From Arenibaculum pallidiluteum (GTDB lineage: Bacteria; Pseudomonadota; Alphaproteobacteria; Azospirillales; Azospirillaceae), in NCBI RefSeq assembly GCF_017355985.1, contig NZ_JAFIQU010000018.1, positions 78,364 through 142,363 of the forward strand: a stretch of 64,000 nt of DNA, in the 5' to 3' direction. Of this stretch, positions 9,077 through 18,351 are shown piece by piece (the first letter of the stretch is position 1; each line of letters starts with the position of its first letter). The translations under genes were made by a program, and so were the position numbers. Below the pieces are notes generated by a model that ran no database searches, was not told the DNA's origin, and saw nothing but the letters and a program-made list of their open reading frames with translations.

Positions 9077-11140
9077 TCAGGCCCGCTGGACGGCCGCCAG
9101 GAAGGCATCGACCTCGATGGTCAGGGCCTTCGAGCGTTCCGAGACGCTGCCGGCGGCGGCCAGCACGTCCGAGGCGGCATCGCCGGTCTCCGCAGCCGCG
9201 GCACGGAAGCCGCCCACGGTGTCGCTGACCTCGCGCGATCCGCGCGCGGCCTGCTGGATATTGCGGACGATCTCCTCGGTGGCCGCGCTCTGCTCCTCGA
9301 TCGCGGCGGCGATGGCGGCGGCGATCCGGCTGACCCGGGTGATGGTCTCGCCGATCCCCTGCATCGACCCGACGGTCTGCTCGGTCACCGCGCGGATCTC
9401 TCCGACCTGGGCGACGATGTCCTCGGTGGCTTGCGCCGTCTGGTTGGCAAGGTTCTTCACCTCGGACGCGACGACGGCGAAGCCCTTGCCGGCCTCACCG
9501 GCACGGGCCGCCTCGATGGTGGCGTTCAGCGCCAGCAGATTGGTCTGCCCGGCGATGGACTGGATCAGCGTCACCACGTCGCCGATCTTCTGCGCGCCTT
9601 GGGCCAGCGCCTCGACCGTCACGTTGGTGCGCTCGACATCCGCAACGGCCTCGCCGGCGATCCGCGCGGATTCGTCGACCTGCCGGCCGATGTCGCGGAT
9701 CGACGCCGACAGGTGCTCGGTCGTGGCTGCGACCGTCTGCACGTTGCCCGAGGACCGCTCCGCCGTCGCGGCGACCGATCCCGCCTGGCCATTGGTGCGC
9801 TCGGCGATGGCGGACAGCGCCTCGGCCGTCGTCCTCAGCCGGAGGGCGGAGGCCGCCAGCTCGCCGGACAGCCCGCCGGCCTTGATCTCGAAGTCCTTCT
9901 GCAGGGCTGCGAGCGTGGCCACGCGCTCCTCGCGCGCCCGCCACTCCTCCTTCTGGGCGAGGTCGAGCTCGCGCGCCCGGACGAGCCCCGCCTTGAAGAT
10001 GTCGACCGCCCGCGCCATGGCTCCCGTTTCGTCCTGCCGGTCGAGCGCCGGGATCGGCGTCTCCAGGTCGCCCTCGGCCAAGCGCGTCATCGCCGCGCTC
10101 ATCGCGGTCAGCGGCCGGGCGAGGCCGGTCCCGATGCCCCAGGCCACCGCCATGCCGACGGCCACGCAGCCCAGCCCGACCAGCGCCGCCAGCAGGCTCT
10201 GTCGGTTGGCATCGGCCAGGATGCTGGCCTCGGGCACAGCCACCATGAAGGACCATACGGTGCCGGTGTCCCCGAAGCGGATCGGCGACACCCTGAGGTA
10301 ATGGGCCCGGCCGGCGAGCGGCACTTCGCCCTCGTAGACACGGCCTTCGGCCGCAGCCCTTCTTGCGGGCTCGGGCAGATCCTCGGCGGGCTGCGACAGG
10401 CGCCCGGTGTCGGGATGCGCGACGTACCGGCCGGATGCCGACAGCACGGCGACATAGCCGTCGCCGTAAGGCTTGGCCGAGCGCACGATGTCGGTCAGGC
10501 CCGAGAGCGACAGGTCGATGCCGGCGACGCCGAGCACGCGCGACCCCTCGAGCACCGGCACGGCGGCGCTGGTCATCAACTGCCTGGTCACGTCGTCGAG
10601 ATAGGGCTCGGTCACCACCGCCTTCCGCGCGCTGGCGGCGGCCTTGTAGTATTCCTTCTCCTGGACCTCCTCGTAGCTCACGCCCTCGCTGTCGTCGGCG
10701 CGCGGTCCAGTGTCGGAGGGCAGCCAGAGCAGGCTCATGCGCCCGGTTGCGGGCAGGCCCAGGATCTCGCCGTCGCGGTCCAGGAATTCCCCGTCGCGCC
10801 CGTCGAAGCCGCCATCGGCCATGTCGATCCACACGCCGGCATAGGCATGGTCCCCGGCAAGCCCCGCCAGATAGCGGTTCACGACCGCGCGGCGCGGTGC
10901 CTCGGTGCTGCGCTCGACGGACACCAGCGCCGCGATTCCGCGGGCGGCCTCCACCGCGGTGGTGATGTCGGACGCGACCCGGGCGGCCTCGTGCTCGGCG
11001 ATCTCGGCGACCAGCGCGATGGCGGAAACTTGCGCCGCCCCGCGCGACAGCCACAGCGACACGCCCGTGAACGCCGCAGTTCCAACCACCAGCACCGCCG
11101 CGATCCCCGCGACGATTTTCGTGCGCAACCGAAACTTCAT
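9077..11140 (-). CDS. Methyl-accepting chemotaxis protein with periplasmic dCache sensor
   Basis: This is a transmembrane chemoreceptor signalling to CheA/CheW. The 687-residue protein has a transmembrane helix at about residues 9-31, then a large periplasmic double-Cache sensor at about 40-310, which includes the WxxxxYY-type ligand region (EKEYYKAA). The second helix spans about 317-340, followed by HAMP (about 341-395). The cytoplasmic signalling domain ends the protein, with the hairpin tip block [19 protein letters not shown]. The start MKFRLRTK is used because it begins the first membrane helix. The ligand cannot be read from sequence; dCache receptors often bind amino acids or carboxylates. 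Confidence 0.93.
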   Translation of the reverse strand: MKFRLRTKIVAGIAAVLVVGTAAFTGVSLWLSRGAAQVSAIALVAEIAEHEAARVASDITTAVEAARGIAALVSVERSTEAPRRAVVNRYLAGLAGDHAYAGVWIDMADGGFDGRDGEFLDRDGEILGLPATGRMSLLWLPSDTGPRADDSEGVSYEEVQEKEYYKAAASARKAVVTEPYLDDVTRQLMTSAAVPVLEGSRVLGVAGIDLSLSGLTDIVRSAKPYGDGYVAVLSASGRYVAHPDTGRLSQPAEDLPEPARRAAAEGRVYEGEVPLAGRAHYLRVSPIRFGDTGTVWSFMVAVPEASILADANRQSLLAALVGLGCVAVGMAVAWGIGTGLARPLTAMSAAMTRLAEGDLETPIPALDRQDETGAMARAVDIFKAGLVRARELDLAQKEEWRAREERVATLAALQKDFEIKAGGLSGELAASALRLRTTAEALSAIAERTNGQAGSVAATAERSSGNVQTVAATTEHLSASIRDIGRQVDESARIAGEAVADVERTNVTVEALAQGAQKIGDVVTLIQSIAGQTNLLALNATIEAARAGEAGKGFAVVASEVKNLANQTAQATEDIVAQVGEIRAVTEQTVGSMQGIGETITRVSRIAAAIAAAIEEQSAATEEIVRNIQQAARGSREVSDTVGGFRAAAAETGDAASDVLAAAGSVSERSKALTIEVDAFLAAVQRA

Positions 11141-11495
11141 CCCATCCCCACAGCGACGCGACCGAGCGATCGGGGGAGATCCGCAGCATCGGCATCGCCC
11201 CCGTCCGGAAGGCAATGAAGGGGATACCCGTAAAGGTTCGTTAAAATCCGGAGGGCGTCGGGAAAATCAGCATCGCGGCATGTCCGGTGCGGGGGCAGCC
11301 CGATCGCGTACCGGCAACTGCCTCGAGCGCAGGTGTTGCGGATATACCGCAAGATGGCCGAAGGGTCGCCGGGATCGAGCCTTGCCTCTTGATACCTCTG
11401 CCCGTTCCATGCGGCCATGCGCGCCCGGTGTGGCCGAACGCACAGCCGCGGGGCGTGTGGGCCGCTAGTCTCAGCGTGCAGCCGAGGAGGTTCAC
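11141..11495. other. Intergenic region without a convincing gene
   Basis: These 355 bases separate the chemoreceptor start (minus) from a small plus-strand gene. Short frames on both strands lack ribosome binding sites and recognisable protein character. A TTAACGAACCTTTACGGG-like A/T-richer block, read on the minus strand near 11230-11250, is the likeliest place for the chemoreceptor promoter. Confidence 0.5.
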
Positions 11496-11702
11496 ATGGC
11501 CCGCCAGAACGATTTTCCCTGCCCCGCCACGCTGTTCACGGCGGAGGTCAACCTGGACCTGCTCGGCATCGAGTTCATCGACACGCGCGGGGTCGACCTG
11601 ACGCTCGAGGAATCGGCGGCCGCGCTGGGCGCGGCCATGGCGCTGGGGCAGGTCGTCGCGCGGCATTGCGAGCTGCGCAGGGCCCGGCGCGGGGCGACCT
11701 GA
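11496..11702 (+). CDS. Small hypothetical protein, 68 residues
   Basis: An ATG preceded at good spacing by GAGGAGG opens a 68-residue frame with high third-position GC, so it looks expressed. There is no signal peptide or membrane segment. The middle is acidic and helical (LTLEESAAALGAAMALGQ), and the tail is basic (RRARR). I do not recognise the family. It is convergent with the aminotransferase gene and separated from it by a hairpin. Confidence 0.6.
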   Translation: MARQNDFPCPATLFTAEVNLDLLGIEFIDTRGVDLTLEESAAALGAAMALGQVVARHCELRRARRGAT

Positions 11703-11703
11703 C

Positions 11704-11722
11704 GGAGGCGGCTCCCGCCTCC
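11704..11722. terminator. GC hairpin between convergent genes
   Basis: An 8-bp perfect stem (GGAGGCGG with CCGCCTCC) and a 3-nt loop sit in the 19-base gap between the stop codons of the small hypothetical gene and the aminotransferase. No T-run follows. Confidence 0.5.
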
Positions 11723-12921
11723 TACGCCGCCTGGCCGGAGACCAGCACGCGCTCCAGCTCGGCGACGCCGGCCGGCAGGTCGATACGGGCGCCGGCCGTC
11801 TTCATGCTGGACCCCAGCGCGTGCAGTGTGCGGAACAGGTGATGGGCCCGGCTCTGCTCGCCCATCTGCCCGATGCGCAGGATGTCGAGGCCGAAGGCGC
11901 CCGAGATCTCCACACGATGGACGTCCGACATGTGGCGGCGCACGGCCTCGCCGGAGACCCCGGCAGGCACGTTGATGCCGACCACGGAATCGAGCCTGAC
12001 CGCCGGCGGCGCATAGAGCGTCAGCCCCATCGCTTCGATCCCGGCCTGCAGCGCGGCCGAGCACAGCCGGTGGCGACGGAAGCGGGCGGGCAGCGTCTCC
12101 TCGCAGATCAGGCGCAGCGCCTCGTGCAGGGCCAGAAGGCCGGAGACGGGGGCGGTGTAGTGGTAGGATTTCTGGTTCCAGAAGCGGTCCGCCAGGCGGG
12201 CGTCCAGGCACCAATGCGCCATGGGCGCCCGGCGCTTCTCGAGATGCTCCCAGGCCCGTTCCGAGAAGGCGATCAGCGAGACGCCCGGGATCGAGGACAG
12301 ACCCTTCTGCCCGCCGGTGATCACGGCATCGACGCCCCATGCGTCCATCTGCATGGGCATCGTGCTCAGCGTGCAGACGGCGTCGACCACCACCAGGCAG
12401 CCGTGCTCCCGCGCGATGGCCGCGATCTCCGGCAGGTGGCGGTTCCAGACGGTGTTGGAAGTCTCGCCCTGCACGATGGTCATGACCTCGTGCCGCCCCT
12501 GGGACAGCGCCGCATGGATCGCGCCGGGATCGGCGGTCTCGACGGCTGGGACGGCCAGGACGCTGACCTCGCCGCCGACGCGGCCGGCCATCTCGGCCAA
12601 GCGCGAGCTGAACAGCCCGTTGCGCACGCTGAGAACGCGCGTGCCGGGCTCGACGAGGTTGCAGATCGCCATCTCCATCGCGGCCGAGCCGGGTCCCGCG
12701 ACGCCCATGATCCGCCGGGATTCCGACTGGAAGACGTAGCGCGACATGGTCTTGACCTGCTCGACGACCTTGCTCATGGCGTCGCCGAGATGGTTGATCA
12801 CCAGGGAGTTGGCCGCTGCCACCCGGCTCGGGATCGGCACCGGGCCGGCTCCCATCATCAGAAGTGGTTCGTCGGGAAGGATGCGGTCGAGCGGGACGAT
12901 GGCGGCGGGAGGCGGGTGCAT
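11722..12921 (-). CDS. Class V PLP aminotransferase (alanine/serine-glyoxylate or pyridoxamine-pyruvate type)
   Basis: This is a fold-type I PLP enzyme of the class V group that includes alanine-glyoxylate, serine-glyoxylate and pyridoxamine-pyruvate aminotransferases. The 399 residues show the N-terminal GPVPIP motif, the GPGSAAME cofactor-phosphate region near 76-84, and the cofactor-binding Asp in VVVDAVCTL (about 180). The PLP lysine is K206 in ITGGQKGLSS. It is a single gene convergent with a 68-residue hypothetical. A glyoxylate-linked role would fit the glycolate genes at 52-62 kb, but the exact amino donor and acceptor cannot be decided from sequence. The start is chosen at MHPPPAA; upstream residues are not family-like. 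Confidence 0.85.
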   Translation of the reverse strand: MHPPPAAIVPLDRILPDEPLLMMGAGPVPIPSRVAAANSLVINHLGDAMSKVVEQVKTMSRYVFQSESRRIMGVAGPGSAAMEMAICNLVEPGTRVLSVRNGLFSSRLAEMAGRVGGEVSVLAVPAVETADPGAIHAALSQGRHEVMTIVQGETSNTVWNRHLPEIAAIAREHGCLVVVDAVCTLSTMPMQMDAWGVDAVITGGQKGLSSIPGVSLIAFSERAWEHLEKRRAPMAHWCLDARLADRFWNQKSYHYTAPVSGLLALHEALRLICEETLPARFRRHRLCSAALQAGIEAMGLTLYAPPAVRLDSVVGINVPAGVSGEAVRRHMSDVHRVEISGAFGLDILRIGQMGEQSRAHHLFRTLHALGSSMKTAGARIDLPAGVAELERVLVSGQAA

Positions 12922-13078
12922 GGCGTGATCCGGCCCGGGTCGCGGATGTCCGCCATGGACATCCCTTCCCCCCGGGGGCGGTACGCAATAGGGCAAGTTG
13001 CGGCCCGCCGCGAGCGCAACATCCGGTCGGCCGAAAAAAATCCTTCGGCCGTGCCCGTTCGCGTGCCTTCCCGGCGGC

Positions 13079-13339
13079 TCAGGTCTCCGCCAGCTCGCGC
13101 GGACGGGCCTCGCCCGCCTGCGCCGCGTCCGGCTGAGCCGGGCCTGGCTGGGCCGGCTTCTTGTTCCTGCGCTCGAAATCCGCGAAGGCGCGATGCAGCG
13201 CCTCGCAATGCTCCTCGGTCTCCAGGAGCCGCCGGACCGCTTCCTCGACGAGCGTCGGGACAGGCACGCTGCGCGCCCGGCTGACCGCCTCGAGGCGGTC
13301 GATCAGCGGCGAGCGGATCTGCGCGACGAAATCGAGCAT
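13079..13339 (-). CDS. Small hypothetical protein with ribbon-helix-helix-like segment
   Basis: This 86-residue protein contains a central IRSPLIDRLEAVSRARSV-type amphipathic helix pair, followed by PVPTLVEEAVRRLLE. That resembles the helix pair of MetJ/Arc-type DNA-binding proteins but lacks a clear N-terminal strand consensus. The tail is Pro/Ala-rich and low complexity. It stands alone between an aminotransferase and a membrane protein gene, and no toxin partner is adjacent. The start is the internal ATG at 13339; the longer frame begins with unlikely sequence. Confidence 0.55.
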   Translation of the reverse strand: MLDFVAQIRSPLIDRLEAVSRARSVPVPTLVEEAVRRLLETEEHCEALHRAFADFERRNKKPAQPGPAQPDAAQAGEARPRELAET

Positions 13340-13451
13340 GGTGCGTCTCCCGTCAGTGCCCGTGACGGAGTCTGGTCCCGTGCGCGGTAGCGCGCAACGC
13401 CGCACCGGCTGTCCTGACGGGCTAACCCTCCCGTTGGGAGCGGCCCGCCGA

Positions 13452-13928
13452 TCAGAACCCCAGCTCCGGCTTCGCGATCATCAGGTAGAAGATGACGACC
13501 ACGCCGATGAAGGCCGGCCAGCCCAGAGTGAACCAGATCAGGGCGTAGCGGCGGTAGAGCGGCGGCAGCGCCGTGCCATCGCGCAGGGCCGCCTCGGCCA
13601 TCTGGCGCAGCCGCATCTGGAGCCAGACCACCGGCAGCCAGCAGGCCCCCACGAGCACGTAGAGCAGCAGGGAAACCAGGAGCCAGCCGCTGGTCAGCGG
13701 ATAGCCCGCCTGCATCGCCAGCCAGACGCCCGTGGCGGGCTGCACCAGCACAGCCGGGGTGGTGAACAGCCAGTCAGCCAGGACGACGTTGCGGTTCACG
13801 ACCGCCGTTGCCGCGAGATTTCCCGACAGGTTGGCCATCAGGCCGTGGAAGGCCGTCCCCAGACCAGTCCCGAACAGCAGGGTCGAGCTCAGGACGTGGA
13901 CGGTCTTGATCAGCAGATACTCATCCAT
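13452..13928 (-). CDS. DUF2269-type integral membrane protein
   Basis: This 158-residue protein has four predicted membrane helices, beginning MDEYLLIKTVHVLSSTLLFGTG, the characteristic opening of the DUF2269 family of unknown function. The helices carry histidine and tryptophan near their ends. Its start overlaps the end of the upstream SDR-DoxX gene by eight bases, so the two are translationally coupled. The family function is unknown. Confidence 0.85.
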   Translation of the reverse strand: MDEYLLIKTVHVLSSTLLFGTGLGTAFHGLMANLSGNLAATAVVNRNVVLADWLFTTPAVLVQPATGVWLAMQAGYPLTSGWLLVSLLLYVLVGACWLPVVWLQMRLRQMAEAALRDGTALPPLYRRYALIWFTLGWPAFIGVVVIFYLMIAKPELGF

Positions 13929-15222
13929 GCTCCGCCTCCAGCGCCATCATCGCCAGGGTGGCCCCCGCGACGGCGAGGTTCTTGGACACCGGCCCGAAGG
14001 GATGCAGCCACAGCTCCGGCAGGAAGGCCGTGATCAGCGCCGTGTAGCCCAGCATCAGGACGATCTGCAGCGCCCCCACCAGCGCCGGCCGCCAGCGCAT
14101 CAGGAGCGCGAGCCCCAGCACCAGGTCCAGCGCCGCTGCCCCGTAGAGCGCCAGCGGCGCCAGGGCCCCCGTGATCCCCACCCGCGCCAGCAGGGCGTAG
14201 CTCTCGGCGAGCGGATACAGTCCCAGTGATACGATCGCCGTCCAGATCCACATCAGCGCCAGCAGGATCCGCAGCGGATCGCGCACGAAGAGCAGCCGCG
14301 CCGCCCAGAGATCGGCCTGGGTCGCGGGGTGCCGCGCGAGCGCCGCCGGCAGCGCCCTGGGCACGAAGCCGAAGGCCCGGACGAAGGGCGCGACGGGCGC
14401 CGTGTTCCCGGCCTCCAGCATCGCCAGGCTCTCGCGCGTGGCGGAGCCGAGCCCGATCCGGTCGCCCGCCCAGGCCGCAAGCGCCAGGACCCAGCGCGGC
14501 AGCGGCAGAAACGGGGCCGGGCGGAGCCCGAGCCAGCGGCGCAGCGCCAGGGTGACGGCATCGGTGGACATGGGTTCGGGGCCGACCACGTCGACCCGGC
14601 GCGCGAAGGGTTCGGCCCGCCGGAGCAGCCGTGCGATCGCCTCGACCAGATCGTCCACATGGATCGGCTGCAGCATCCAGGTGCCCGGACCCATGCGCAG
14701 CGGCAGGGGGGCCGCACCGAGTGCGGACAGCAGCTCCTTGGTCTGCCCGCCCGGCCCGATCAGCAGCGACGGGCGCAGGACCGCCCAGTCCATCCGGCGT
14801 CCCTGCGGATCGAGCGCGGCCAGATGGTCGTCCGCAGCCTTCTTGCTGCGGTGATAGCGCGTGAACCCCGTCTCGTCGGCCCCGAGCGCGGAGACCTGGA
14901 CGACCCGCCGCACCCCCGCGGTCAGGCAGCCGTCGAACAGCGCCATGGCGCCATGCTCGTGTACGGTCTCGAAGCTCGCTCCCCGGCTGTCGCGGATCAG
15001 CCCGGCCAGGTTGACGACCGCGTCGATGCCCGAAAGACGCGACTGCCAGTCCTGGGCGGTGTCACGGCCGAGGTCGCAGGGCTGCACGGCAAGGCCGGGG
15101 AACATCTGCTGCAGCCGCTCGCGGGAACGGCCCGCCACCACGACATCGATGCCGTCGCCCGTCAGGCGCCCCACGAGGTGCCGCCCGACAAAGCCGCTGG
15201 CCCCCACGATCAGGACGCGCAT
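13921..15222 (-). CDS. NAD(P)-binding SDR domain fused to a DoxX-like membrane domain
   Basis: The 433-residue protein starts with an extended/atypical SDR Rossmann domain (VGASGFVGRHLVGRL at residues 5-19, about 1-295) similar to the NDUFA9/YbjT group of NAD(P)-binding proteins. A C-terminal domain of about 125 residues with four hydrophobic helices resembles DoxX/DoxD-like proteins. Both parts are one uninterrupted frame. The pairing with a downstream DUF2269 membrane protein occurs with this fusion in other proteobacteria, from general knowledge. The substrate is unknown; a membrane-tethered redox or quinone-related role is inference. Confidence 0.85.
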   Translation of the reverse strand: MRVLIVGASGFVGRHLVGRLTGDGIDVVVAGRSRERLQQMFPGLAVQPCDLGRDTAQDWQSRLSGIDAVVNLAGLIRDSRGASFETVHEHGAMALFDGCLTAGVRRVVQVSALGADETGFTRYHRSKKAADDHLAALDPQGRRMDWAVLRPSLLIGPGGQTKELLSALGAAPLPLRMGPGTWMLQPIHVDDLVEAIARLLRRAEPFARRVDVVGPEPMSTDAVTLALRRWLGLRPAPFLPLPRWVLALAAWAGDRIGLGSATRESLAMLEAGNTAPVAPFVRAFGFVPRALPAALARHPATQADLWAARLLFVRDPLRILLALMWIWTAIVSLGLYPLAESYALLARVGITGALAPLALYGAAALDLVLGLALLMRWRPALVGALQIVLMLGYTALITAFLPELWLHPFGPVSKNLAVAGATLAMMALEAEHG

Positions 15223-15502
15223 CTCTCTGCCTCCGAGACCGTCCCGGAGGCACCATCCTGGCCAGGCATTTCCGTCCCCTTCAGATCTCCCAGCACCCGA
15301 ACGCAGAACGCCGTCCGGCCATGCCGGGTTCACGGAGCGTCGGAACGCCGATGGAACCAAATGGCAGGAAAACCTGTCTTCCTGGTAGAGGACGTCGGCC
15401 GGTTGAAGGAGTGCCCGCAAAGGCATTCTGAAACGGGAATCCCGTGATATCAGCGGCCTGCGGTTCCACGAAGAAGACCAAGTGGAAGGAAAGGGATCGG
15501 AC

Positions 15503-15583
15503 ATGCCCATCGTGCTGTGGCTGCTGGGTGTTCCCGGCGTGGTGGTCCTGCTTCTCTGGTTCACCGGCGTGATCGGCTTCTGA
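15503..15583 (+). CDS. 26-residue single-pass hydrophobic small protein
   Basis: ATG at 15503 opens 26 codons ending TGA. The sequence begins MPIVLWLLGVPGVV and ends GVIGF. It is almost entirely hydrophobic and would form one membrane helix. A purine-rich GGAAGGAAAGGGA lies upstream at plausible spacing. Such tiny hydrophobic proteins are usually missed in annotation. The upstream 280 bases hold no other gene but include a 13-bp palindrome (15433-15445, ACGGGAATCCCGT). Function unknown. Confidence 0.6.
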   Translation: MPIVLWLLGVPGVVVLLLWFTGVIGF

Positions 15584-15647
15584 GCGCCGCGATCCAGCTC
15601 GGGCGCGGCCTTGGCCGCGCCCATCCTCTTGCCGCAGGAGCGATCAC

Positions 15648-16112
15648 TTGCGATCCCGTCTCATCGTGCTGGCGGCCGTCCTCGGCGTGGCGGCACCGGC
15701 CCTCGCGCAGACTGGCTCCAAGGCCGGTAACCAGGCCGCAGTCCAGGCCGGGCCGCATGGCGGCCTCGGCTCCGGCGCTTCGCTCTGGTCGTGGGACCAG
15801 CCCATGTCCGACGAGGCGCTGGCCCATGCCCTGCCCGTGCTTCAGGACCGGCTGCGGGTCGCCGGCTGCTTCATCGGCGCCTCCGACGGACGCCTGGGGC
15901 CCATGACCCGCGGCGCCATCGCGGCCTATCAGGCGGCAATCGGCGTGAAGGCGCGGCCGGTCGTCTCAGAGCGGCTGCTGGATTCGGTCCTGAACCGTTC
16001 CGTGCGCTGCGCGCGCCCCGGCGGACCCATGCGGGAGCCCGAAGCCGAGGCTCCGCTGATCGCCACCAGCCCCGCCGGCCAAGCCATCGTGGAGCCCGTC
16101 GCCGCCCGCTGA
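15648..16112 (+). CDS. Secreted protein with peptidoglycan-binding-like domain
   Basis: The TTG start at 15648 is supported by GCAGGAG seven bases upstream and by the signal peptide it opens (RSRLIVLAAVLGVAAPALAQ, cleavage after ALA at about residue 20). The 154-residue protein contains a segment LQDRLRVAGCFIGASDGRLG followed by a TRGAIAAYQ helix (about residues 66-95). This is the PG_binding_1 pattern, in which a short repeat binds cell wall. It has no catalytic domain. It follows the 26-residue membrane protein by 64 bases and is convergent with cobB. Confidence 0.75.
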   Translation: MRSRLIVLAAVLGVAAPALAQTGSKAGNQAAVQAGPHGGLGSGASLWSWDQPMSDEALAHALPVLQDRLRVAGCFIGASDGRLGPMTRGAIAAYQAAIGVKARPVVSERLLDSVLNRSVRCARPGGPMREPEAEAPLIATSPAGQAIVEPVAAR

Positions 16113-16131
16113 GCCGCGGGACCCGTCGCGA

Positions 16132-17448
16132 TCAGGCCAGATCGACGGCGTGGAGGAAGGAGCCCGTGACCCGCCCTGAACGCAGGCCCATCGCGGGCAG
16201 GGCGTCGCCGCGCGCGTCGGACGCGTCAAATAGGGCGTCGCCGGGCCCCTCGGACAGGATCCTCGCGTAGTGGAACTCGTGCCCGCGCAGGCGCGTGCCC
16301 GCAGGGCCGAACGGGCCTGCGCCGCGCTGGACGGCCGACCGGTATCCCAGATGCAGGCGGCGCTCGGCGAAGCTGGTCTCCAGCGGTAGCAGGCCGGCCA
16401 TGGCGTGCCGGACGCCGTCCGCATCGACGAGGCCGCGGCCCAGTACCATGTAGCCCCCGCATTCGCCGTGCAGCACCGCCCCACGGGCCGCCGCGACGCG
16501 CAACCCCTCCAGGAACCCGCCGGCCGCGGCGAGCCGACCGGCATGGAGCTCGGGATAGCCGCCGGGCAGAAAGACGACATCGGCCATGGCGTCGGGCCCC
16601 TCTCCCGCGAGGGGTGAGAAGGGCAGGATCTCGGCCCCGGCAGCGCGCCAGCCCTGGATCAGGTGCGGATAGGCGAAGGCGAAGGCCAAGTCGCGGGCGA
16701 GCGCCACGCGCTGGCCGGGCGGCGGCAGAGGTGTCGCCGGGATCGGTAGCTGGCCGGCCCGGCGCGCCAGCCCGGCCAGCGCGCCGAGGTCGACCGCTGC
16801 CGCGACGATATCGGCCGCGACATCCAGGAAGGACCCGAGATCCGGGTGCTCCCCCGCCTGGACGAGCCCCAGGTGCCGGTCCGGCAGGCCCAGGGCCGCG
16901 TTGCGCGGCACGGCACCGAGCACCGGCAGGCCGAGCGGCGCCAGCGCCGCACGCAGCATGGCCTCATGGGCGGGGCTGCCGACGCGGTTCAGCAGGACGC
17001 CTGCGACATCGACATCCCGCCGGAAGGCGCGGAAGCCCGCGACCACCGCGGCGACCGACTGGGACTGGCCGCGCACGTCGACCACCAGAACCACGGGCCA
17101 GCCCGTCAGCGCCGCAAGGTCCGCGGTCGAGCCGGTGCCGTCGGCCGCCCCATCGAACAGGCCCATGGCGCCCTCGACCACGAGAAGCCCCGTGCCGCGC
17201 CCTGCCTCCGTCAGCAGGCGGGCGAGGGTCCCGGGGCGCATGCCCCAGGGGTCGAGGTTGGGGCAGGGCCGGCCGGACGCCGCCTCGTGGAAGCGCGGGT
17301 CGATGTAGTCCGGGCCGGTCTTGCAAGAGGCGACGTCCTGCCCGCCCCTGCGCAATGCGCGTAGCAGCGCCAGGGTAAGCACCGTCTTGCCGCTGCCGGA
17401 GGCAGGGGCGGCGAGGATCAGCCCCCGCGCGGCGGGAGGGGCGCTCAA
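16132..17448 (-). CDS. cobB: Hydrogenobyrinic/cobyrinic acid a,c-diamide synthase CobB
   Basis: CobB uses ATP and glutamine to amidate the a and c side chains of the corrin ring, just before or after cobalt insertion depending on the route. The 438 residues have the N-terminal P-loop APASGSGKT (14-22), the KTGPDYIDPRFH motif, and a C-terminal type I glutaminase domain with nucleophile in LHGECGGYM. The length fits CobB/CbiA. Its start overlaps the end of cobA (ATGA), so cobA and cobB form a two-gene minus-strand unit. CbiA and CobB are homologous and cannot be separated by sequence alone here. Confidence 0.95.
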   Translation of the reverse strand: MSAPPAARGLILAAPASGSGKTVLTLALLRALRRGGQDVASCKTGPDYIDPRFHEAASGRPCPNLDPWGMRPGTLARLLTEAGRGTGLLVVEGAMGLFDGAADGTGSTADLAALTGWPVVLVVDVRGQSQSVAAVVAGFRAFRRDVDVAGVLLNRVGSPAHEAMLRAALAPLGLPVLGAVPRNAALGLPDRHLGLVQAGEHPDLGSFLDVAADIVAAAVDLGALAGLARRAGQLPIPATPLPPPGQRVALARDLAFAFAYPHLIQGWRAAGAEILPFSPLAGEGPDAMADVVFLPGGYPELHAGRLAAAGGFLEGLRVAAARGAVLHGECGGYMVLGRGLVDADGVRHAMAGLLPLETSFAERRLHLGYRSAVQRGAGPFGPAGTRLRGHEFHYARILSEGPGDALFDASDARGDALPAMGLRSGRVTGSFLHAVDLA

Positions 17449-18314
17449 ACGGCCTCGCCGCGGCGTCGCGTCCCCAGCGCGTCGGGGACGAGCGCGCGTC
17501 CGGCGAGGGCGCCCAGCCAGTCCAGCGAGGCGCGCAGGCGGACCACCGGGCCGACCACCACCATGGCAGGGGGCTTCAGCCCGGCCGCCTCGGCCTCGCC
17601 GGCGCAGGCGGCCAGCGTCGTCTCGAGAACGCGCTGGGTCGGCAGGCTCGCCTCGGTGACCACCGCCACGGGCTCGGCCGGGTCGCGGCCGCCCTCGATC
17701 AGCCGGCCCGCGATCAGCTCCAGATGCTTCAGCGCCATGTACATCACGATCACCGGCGACCCGCGGGCGATGGCGGCCCAGTCAAGCCCGTCGGGCACCA
17801 GCCCCGTCGAGGCGTGCCCCGTCAGGAAGGTGACGGCGTGATTGGTGTCGCGGTGGGTGGCCGGGATGCCGGCATAGGCGAGCCCGCCGATGCCAGCCGT
17901 GACGCCCGGGATCACGCGGAAGGGGATGCCGTTCTCGACCAGCGTCAGCGCCTCCTCGCCGCCGCGGCCGAAGACGAAGGGATCGCCGCCCTTCAGCCGC
18001 AGCACGCGCCGGCCCTGGCGCGCCAAGGTCACCAGACGTGCCGAGATGTCGGGCTGACGGGGGGATGGCTTGCCGCCGCGCTTGCCCGCGAATTCCAGCG
18101 CGGCGCCCGGCCGGGCCAGCCCGAGGATCTCGGGCCCGACCAGCGCGTCGTAGACGATGGTGTCGGCCTGCGCGAGGGCGTTGGCCGCATGCAGCGTCAG
18201 CAGGCCGGGATCGCCCGGGCCGGCGCCGGCGAGCCAGACCCAGCCGGGCAGGAATTCGGGCAGGGATAGGCCGGGCAGGGATGAGGCAGGCACGGAGGGG
18301 GAGGAGGGGATCAT
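17445..18314 (-). CDS. cobA: Uroporphyrinogen-III C-methyltransferase
   Basis: CobA makes precorrin-2 from uroporphyrinogen III by SAM-dependent methylation at C2 and C7, the entry step into corrin (and siroheme) synthesis. The 289-residue product has the SAM-binding GAGPGDPGLLTL motif near residue 31, the GGDPFVFGRGGEE block and the VIPGVTAG motif of tetrapyrrole methylases. There is no CysG-type dehydrogenase domain, so it is the single-function form. It diverges from cbiD with 37 bases between starts and overlaps cobB. Confidence 0.95.
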   Translation of the reverse strand: MIPSSPSVPASSLPGLSLPEFLPGWVWLAGAGPGDPGLLTLHAANALAQADTIVYDALVGPEILGLARPGAALEFAGKRGGKPSPRQPDISARLVTLARQGRRVLRLKGGDPFVFGRGGEEALTLVENGIPFRVIPGVTAGIGGLAYAGIPATHRDTNHAVTFLTGHASTGLVPDGLDWAAIARGSPVIVMYMALKHLELIAGRLIEGGRDPAEPVAVVTEASLPTQRVLETTLAACAGEAEAAGLKPPAMVVVGPVVRLRASLDWLGALAGRALVPDALGTRRRGEAV

Positions 18315-18351
18315 TGTCGCTTTCCTTGGCCCCCACTATAAGGCTTGGGCG

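Noticed and set aside
10905..11468. Plus-strand frame upstream of the 68-residue gene
   Set aside because: It overlaps the chemoreceptor antisense, has no ribosome binding site and no recognisable domain.
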